A stretch of DNA of 9,431 bases from positions 1 to 9,431 of the forward strand of contig JAHEEO010000119.1 of NCBI GenBank assembly GCA_024640665.1. Reading direction: 5' to 3'. Position 1 is the first letter of the stretch. Each line of letters begins with the position of its first letter. Source of the DNA: Rhodospirillales bacterium (GTDB taxonomy: Bacteria > Pseudomonadota > Gammaproteobacteria > Steroidobacterales > Rariloculaceae). Positions 7,224-9,431 of the stretch are shown piece by piece. The notes beneath the pieces were generated by a model, which searched no databases, was not told where the DNA came from, and saw only the letters and a list, made by a program, of their open reading frames with translations. A program made the position numbers and the translations under genes.

Positions 7224-7376
7224 ATGGAAGTATTTAGAGTTGGCCGCGACATATACGGCCGTGAAACGCTGCAGGGAATGTCTTGGGATTTGATTTGGGT
7301 GTTCTTGGCATTGGGCATCGCCATAGCGGTGGTGCACGCGGTGTATCGCGGTTTCTTCGCTCCGAAAGCCAAGTAA
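7224..7376 (+). CDS. 50-aa single-pass membrane protein, unknown function
   Basis: This short ORF lies in the gap between the FAD subunit and cytochrome b genes. It starts MEVFRVGRDIYGRETLQGM, then has one hydrophobic helix from about residue 21 to 40 (WDLIWVFLALGIAIAVVHAV), and ends with a short basic tail YRGFFAPKAK. By the positive-inside rule the charge balance does not settle the orientation, since Arg and Lys are present on both sides. It is in the same direction and 13 bases before the GTG of cytochrome b. That position suggests a small accessory or anchor subunit of the redox complex, comparable in size to subunits such as CcoQ or NapE, though I see no sequence match to these. The Shine-Dalgarno is weak. 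Support comes from position, a clean membrane helix and the fact that the gap is otherwise unexplained. Confidence 0.65.
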   Translation: MEVFRVGRDIYGRETLQGMSWDLIWVFLALGIAIAVVHAVYRGFFAPKAK

Positions 7377-7389
7377 GTTCGACAAGCCT

Positions 7390-8058
7390 GTGAGCTCTTC
7401 CGTTTCAGCTGCTGCGCCCAACGCGGTCGCGGCAAACAAAGTCATTCGCCATAGTGCGTTCGATCGCGCAGGCCACTGGTTAACTGCCATCAGCGTGCTC
7501 GTTCTTCTAGCTACAGCGTTTTTGCCAATTCTGGGTGTCGAATTCGACTGGGTCGGTATTCACTGGATAACCGGGCTGGTGCTGACGACGCTCGTGCTTG
7601 TGCACGTGATTCGCGTGCTGGTATTCAAACCTCTGCGGACAATGCTCATCGGCGCACAGGATTTGCGCGATGCCATGGCCGTTTTGCGGTCGAACTTTCG
7701 AATCTCCGCAGATTCGCCGCCGAAGCCTGGTAAGTATTCACTGGCGCAGAAGCTGATTCATCATGCGTTTTCAGTGGTCGTCTTGACTGCGATGAGCACG
7801 GGATGCCTAATGCTCGCAAAGGTAGATACACCGTGGTGGGAACGCAATCCGTATTTCTTTGGCGATGCCACATGGGGGATCATCTATGTCTTGCATGGAT
7901 TGGCCGCACTACTACTCATTACGATGATAATTACGCACGTCTACTTTGCGCTGCGCCCGGAGAAGCTCTTGTATATGCGTTCGATGTTAAGAGGTTGGAT
8001 TACTCGACAGGAATTGGAGCAGCACCATGACCCTGATCGCTGGCCAGTCGACCAATGA
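7390..8058 (+). CDS. Di-haem cytochrome b (FdnI/cytochrome b561 type membrane subunit)
   Basis: The product is 222 aa with four predicted membrane helices at about 30-50, 56-79, 122-143 and 163-187. It fits the cytochrome b561/Ni-Fe hydrogenase cytochrome b family (PF01292), which also includes the formate dehydrogenase gamma subunit. Candidate haem ligands are His29 in helix 1, His58 and His72 in helix 2, and His169 and His183 in helix 4. The last two are 14 residues apart, the same spacing as the haem-ligand histidines of helix 4 in Escherichia coli FdnI. The likely role is to move electrons between a periplasmic partner and the quinone pool; given the neighbours, the partner is probably the molybdenum hydroxylase. 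The start is GTG at 7390 with no clear ribosome binding site; the N-terminal 20 residues are low in complexity. The stop overlaps the next start by 4 bases (ATGA), indicating translational coupling. Confidence 0.85.
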   Translation: MSSSVSAAAPNAVAANKVIRHSAFDRAGHWLTAISVLVLLATAFLPILGVEFDWVGIHWITGLVLTTLVLVHVIRVLVFKPLRTMLIGAQDLRDAMAVLRSNFRISADSPPKPGKYSLAQKLIHHAFSVVVLTAMSTGCLMLAKVDTPWWERNPYFFGDATWGIIYVLHGLAALLLITMIITHVYFALRPEKLLYMRSMLRGWITRQELEQHHDPDRWPVDQ

Positions 8059-8474
8059 GCAATAGCAAATCACGGGCAGCACTGGATGCTTGCATCGACA
8101 CGATTGAGTCGGGGTATGAGTACTTTTTGGCCTATGCCGCACAAGGTCGACAGACCGACCGCGATGCTGGCGCTTCGACGAGTCAGGTACGCCAGCATTT
8201 AGCAGACATGGCGCAAGCCATGGACGGCGTCGGCGCCGTTGCGCGAGCTTGTGCCGAAGAACGCAGTCCCGATGTAGCCGAGGTTGCGGCAGCATTTTTT
8301 GCAGCTATTGATGACGATGCGGCAAAGGCTGCCGCAGTGCTGCGTTTGTCTCTCGCTCAACCAGATATAAGCTCCCAGCTCATCGATAACCTCAACGCGT
8401 CCATTCACGTTCGTGCGTTGTTGACAGATATTTTTATCGTTGACGAGGCCCTGAAAAGTCGCGCGAAAAATTAG
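8055..8474 (+). CDS. 139-aa predicted helical protein of unknown function
   Basis: I do not recognise this family. The ORF starts in an ATGA overlap with the cytochrome b stop, a strong sign that it is a real, coupled gene. The product is soluble, Ala-rich and almost wholly helical by composition, with no signal peptide, membrane helix or haem motif. It begins with a helix CIDTIESGYEYFLAYAAQG, has an acidic-Ala stretch FFAAIDDDAAKAAAVL, and ends LLTDIFIVDEALKSRAKN. It may be a helical-bundle accessory, maturation or docking factor for the cytochrome b or hydroxylase. The C-terminal part resembles the frame-disrupted ORF just downstream (shared VL, five residues, QP[DN], and a later D[IL]FI[VL] near the end), suggesting a tandem pair of related genes. 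Confidence 0.75.
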   Translation: MSNSKSRAALDACIDTIESGYEYFLAYAAQGRQTDRDAGASTSQVRQHLADMAQAMDGVGAVARACAEERSPDVAEVAAAFFAAIDDDAAKAAAVLRLSLAQPDISSQLIDNLNASIHVRALLTDIFIVDEALKSRAKN

Positions 8475-8487
8475 ATAGTCTCAATGC

Positions 8488-8773
8488 ATGACGGTTACCG
8501 TTCCACACGCCACGGCATGATGATTTCACTGATTGCGCTGGTTATTTCGAAGCTCTGCGCAATGCCTTCGCGGCGATTCTGGCCACGGGTCTGCGGCAAT
8601 TGGAGTTGCAATGCACTGCGTATCTCGAAGATTATAGTAACTGGGCCGCCTGCAACATGGGGTTCGTGCTCACAATTGAGGGTATCCAGCCGAATTCTCT
8701 TGTTACAGAATTAGCGGGTACTTGCTACGTAATAAACGATTTGTTTATCCTGCGCGAGGATTTTCGCGAGTAG
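8488..8773 (+). pseudogene. Frame-disrupted small gene resembling the preceding 139-aa protein
   Basis: Between 8492 and 8773 one frame is open with protein-like sequence: DDFTDCAGYFEALRNAF, then LRQLELQCTAYLEDYSNWAA, and an end of VINDLFILREDFRE followed by TAG. This frame has no ATG or GTG near its beginning; the first internal ATG is at 8657, far inside. A plausible start, ATG at 8488, lies in another frame and reads MTVTVPHATA before a TGA at 8518-8520. Removing one base around 8518 joins it to DDFTDCAGYF and gives a protein of about 95 aa. The C-terminal half resembles the upstream protein: VL, five residues, QP[DN], and D[IL]FI[VL] close to the end. It could be a pseudogene, a sequencing error or a programmed +1 frameshift. 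The ATG-initiated ORF at 8484-8714 in a third frame looks like a shadow. This is all I see between 8475 and 8788. Confidence 0.5.
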
Positions 8774-8788
8774 TCAAAAGGTTTCATA

Positions 8789-9265
8789 ATGAAAATAGCT
8801 AGTTCAATCTTAATCTCGGCCGCAGCGCTTGTTTTGGCTGCCTGTGGTCAATCTGGCGGGGGCGCAGTGGAAGACGATTCGCCTGCAGGGCAAGCGTATT
8901 CCTATCGGCACGCAGTCATGGAACTCGTCGCTGCTAAGAATGGCATCCTGGGCGGCATGGCGAGAGGCGATATACCTGACGATCAAGCGCTGTTCACAAA
9001 GGCAGCATCCGATCTGGTCGCGTTGTCGGGAATGGTCACAGAGGGCTTCCAGACAGAAGGTATCCCGGCCATGAGCCGCTCGGTACCGGAAATCTGGTCA
9101 AATATGAGCGACTTCGAGCAAAAGGCTCAGGACTTTACGGCTGCGGCGCAAGCAGTCGCTGCTGCAGCGCAGCGAGGCGATTTCGCCGGCGCGAAAGAGT
9201 TAGCTGGTGAAGTGGGTCCAACTTGCGGTGGTTGTCATCGTCCGTATCGAGCTGCTGCCGAATAG
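8789..9265 (+). CDS. Cytochrome c'/c-556-type lipoprotein
   Basis: The product has 158 residues. The N-terminus (MKIASSILISAAALVLAAC) is a lipoprotein signal peptide with lipobox LAAC at 16-19. Residue +2 after Cys19 is Gly, not Asp, which by the known rule favours delivery to the outer membrane. A short Gly/Asp-rich linker leads into a helical bundle. The C-terminal haem-c site is CGGCH at 146-150 followed by RPYR, the standard place in the cytochrome c' family (PF01322). In helix 1, YRHAVMELV contains Met44 at the position of the axial methionine of c-556-type members, so a low-spin electron-transfer haem is more likely than the five-coordinate haem of true cytochrome c'. It may accept electrons from the hydroxylase or cytochrome b. 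AAAAGG at 8776-8781 is a fair ribosome binding site. The gene is last before a terminator. Confidence 0.88.
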   Translation: MKIASSILISAAALVLAACGQSGGGAVEDDSPAGQAYSYRHAVMELVAAKNGILGGMARGDIPDDQALFTKAASDLVALSGMVTEGFQTEGIPAMSRSVPEIWSNMSDFEQKAQDFTAAAQAVAAAAQRGDFAGAKELAGEVGPTCGGCHRPYRAAAE

Positions 9266-9287
9266 CAATTCGATCAGCTTATTGAGT

Positions 9288-9320
9288 AAAAGGGCGCTCT
9301 TCCGAGCGCCCTTTTTATTT
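9288..9320 (+). terminator. Rho-independent terminator after the cytochrome c gene
   Basis: A 12-base-pair stem, AAAAGGGCGCTC (9288-9299) with GAGCGCCCTTTT (9304-9315), closes a TTCC loop and is followed by a T-rich run TTTTTATTT. It lies 23 bases after the stop of the cytochrome c gene and marks the end of the hydroxylase cluster. The A-run on its left side means it could also work for a gene arriving from the right on the minus strand. Confidence 0.92.
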
Positions 9321-9431
9321 GTTTGTTGGTTCGCGCGTGTGTCTTCCGGACTCAGCCGAAAACGGCTCGAGCTCTCACTGAACTGTGCCGATACGTTGGT
9401 ATGACACGCGATCTGCAGACCGCACTACCTT

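Noticed and set aside
8484..8714. 76-aa plus-strand ORF starting at ATG 8484
   Set aside because: The protein looks non-natural (many scattered Arg, Cys, Trp) and overlaps a different frame with much better protein character that ends at 8773.
9401..9431. Possible start of a next gene (ATG at 9401, reading MTRDLQTALP)
   Set aside because: Only ten codons are visible, with no ribosome binding site, and the minus strand is equally open here; it cannot be supported.
1..9431. CRISPR arrays, insertion sequences, rRNA and integrase-type attachment sites
   Set aside because: I saw no regularly spaced direct repeats, no transposase-like ORF, no terminal inverted repeats and no rRNA-like sequence on either strand.

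Overview
The window looks like a piece of a gammaproteobacterial chromosome. The evidence is moderate GC content, a recognisable SrkA/YihE kinase, an HDOD regulator, purine-rich ribosome binding sites and a cytochrome c-556-type lipoprotein. I cannot name a genus. All genes are on the + strand except one at the left edge. The only gene-free stretches are short, and the one gap above 300 bases (8475-8788) holds a frame-disrupted small gene.

Left part (1-2981). A minus-strand HDOD-domain signalling gene runs off the left edge. Its divergent neighbour is a short exported SnoaL/NTF2-like protein that appears truncated at the C-terminus. After it come a 6-phosphogluconate-dehydrogenase-like NAD(P) oxidoreductase (DUF1932 type) and srkA, a stress-response Ser/Thr kinase, 12 bases apart. 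These look like ordinary housekeeping or accessory genes.

Central and right part (3051-9265). This is a long co-directional cluster built around a xanthine-oxidase-family molybdenum hydroxylase. It encodes a molybdopterin subunit (801 aa), a Tat-exported 2x[2Fe-2S] subunit, and an FAD subunit with a cysteine-rich insert of the kind that holds a [4Fe-4S] cluster in PaoB and HcrB. These are followed by a 50-aa single-pass membrane protein, a four-helix di-haem cytochrome b of the FdnI/b561 type, a 139-aa helical protein of unknown function, a frame-disrupted ORF resembling that protein, and a cytochrome c'/c-556-type lipoprotein. A strong rho-independent terminator closes the cluster at 9288-9320.

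Inferred working model: the three-subunit hydroxylase is folded in the cytoplasm and exported as a complex by the single Tat signal on the 2Fe-2S subunit. It oxidises an unknown aldehyde or N-heterocycle in the periplasm and passes electrons through Fe-S, FAD and [4Fe-4S] to the membrane cytochrome b (and so to or from the quinone pool) and/or to the haem c lipoprotein. Pairing this enzyme family with an FdnI-like cytochrome b, a tiny membrane protein and two related unknown helical proteins is the part of the window most likely to be new. The substrate cannot be read from the sequence, and no XdhC/PaoD-type maturation gene is present in the window.
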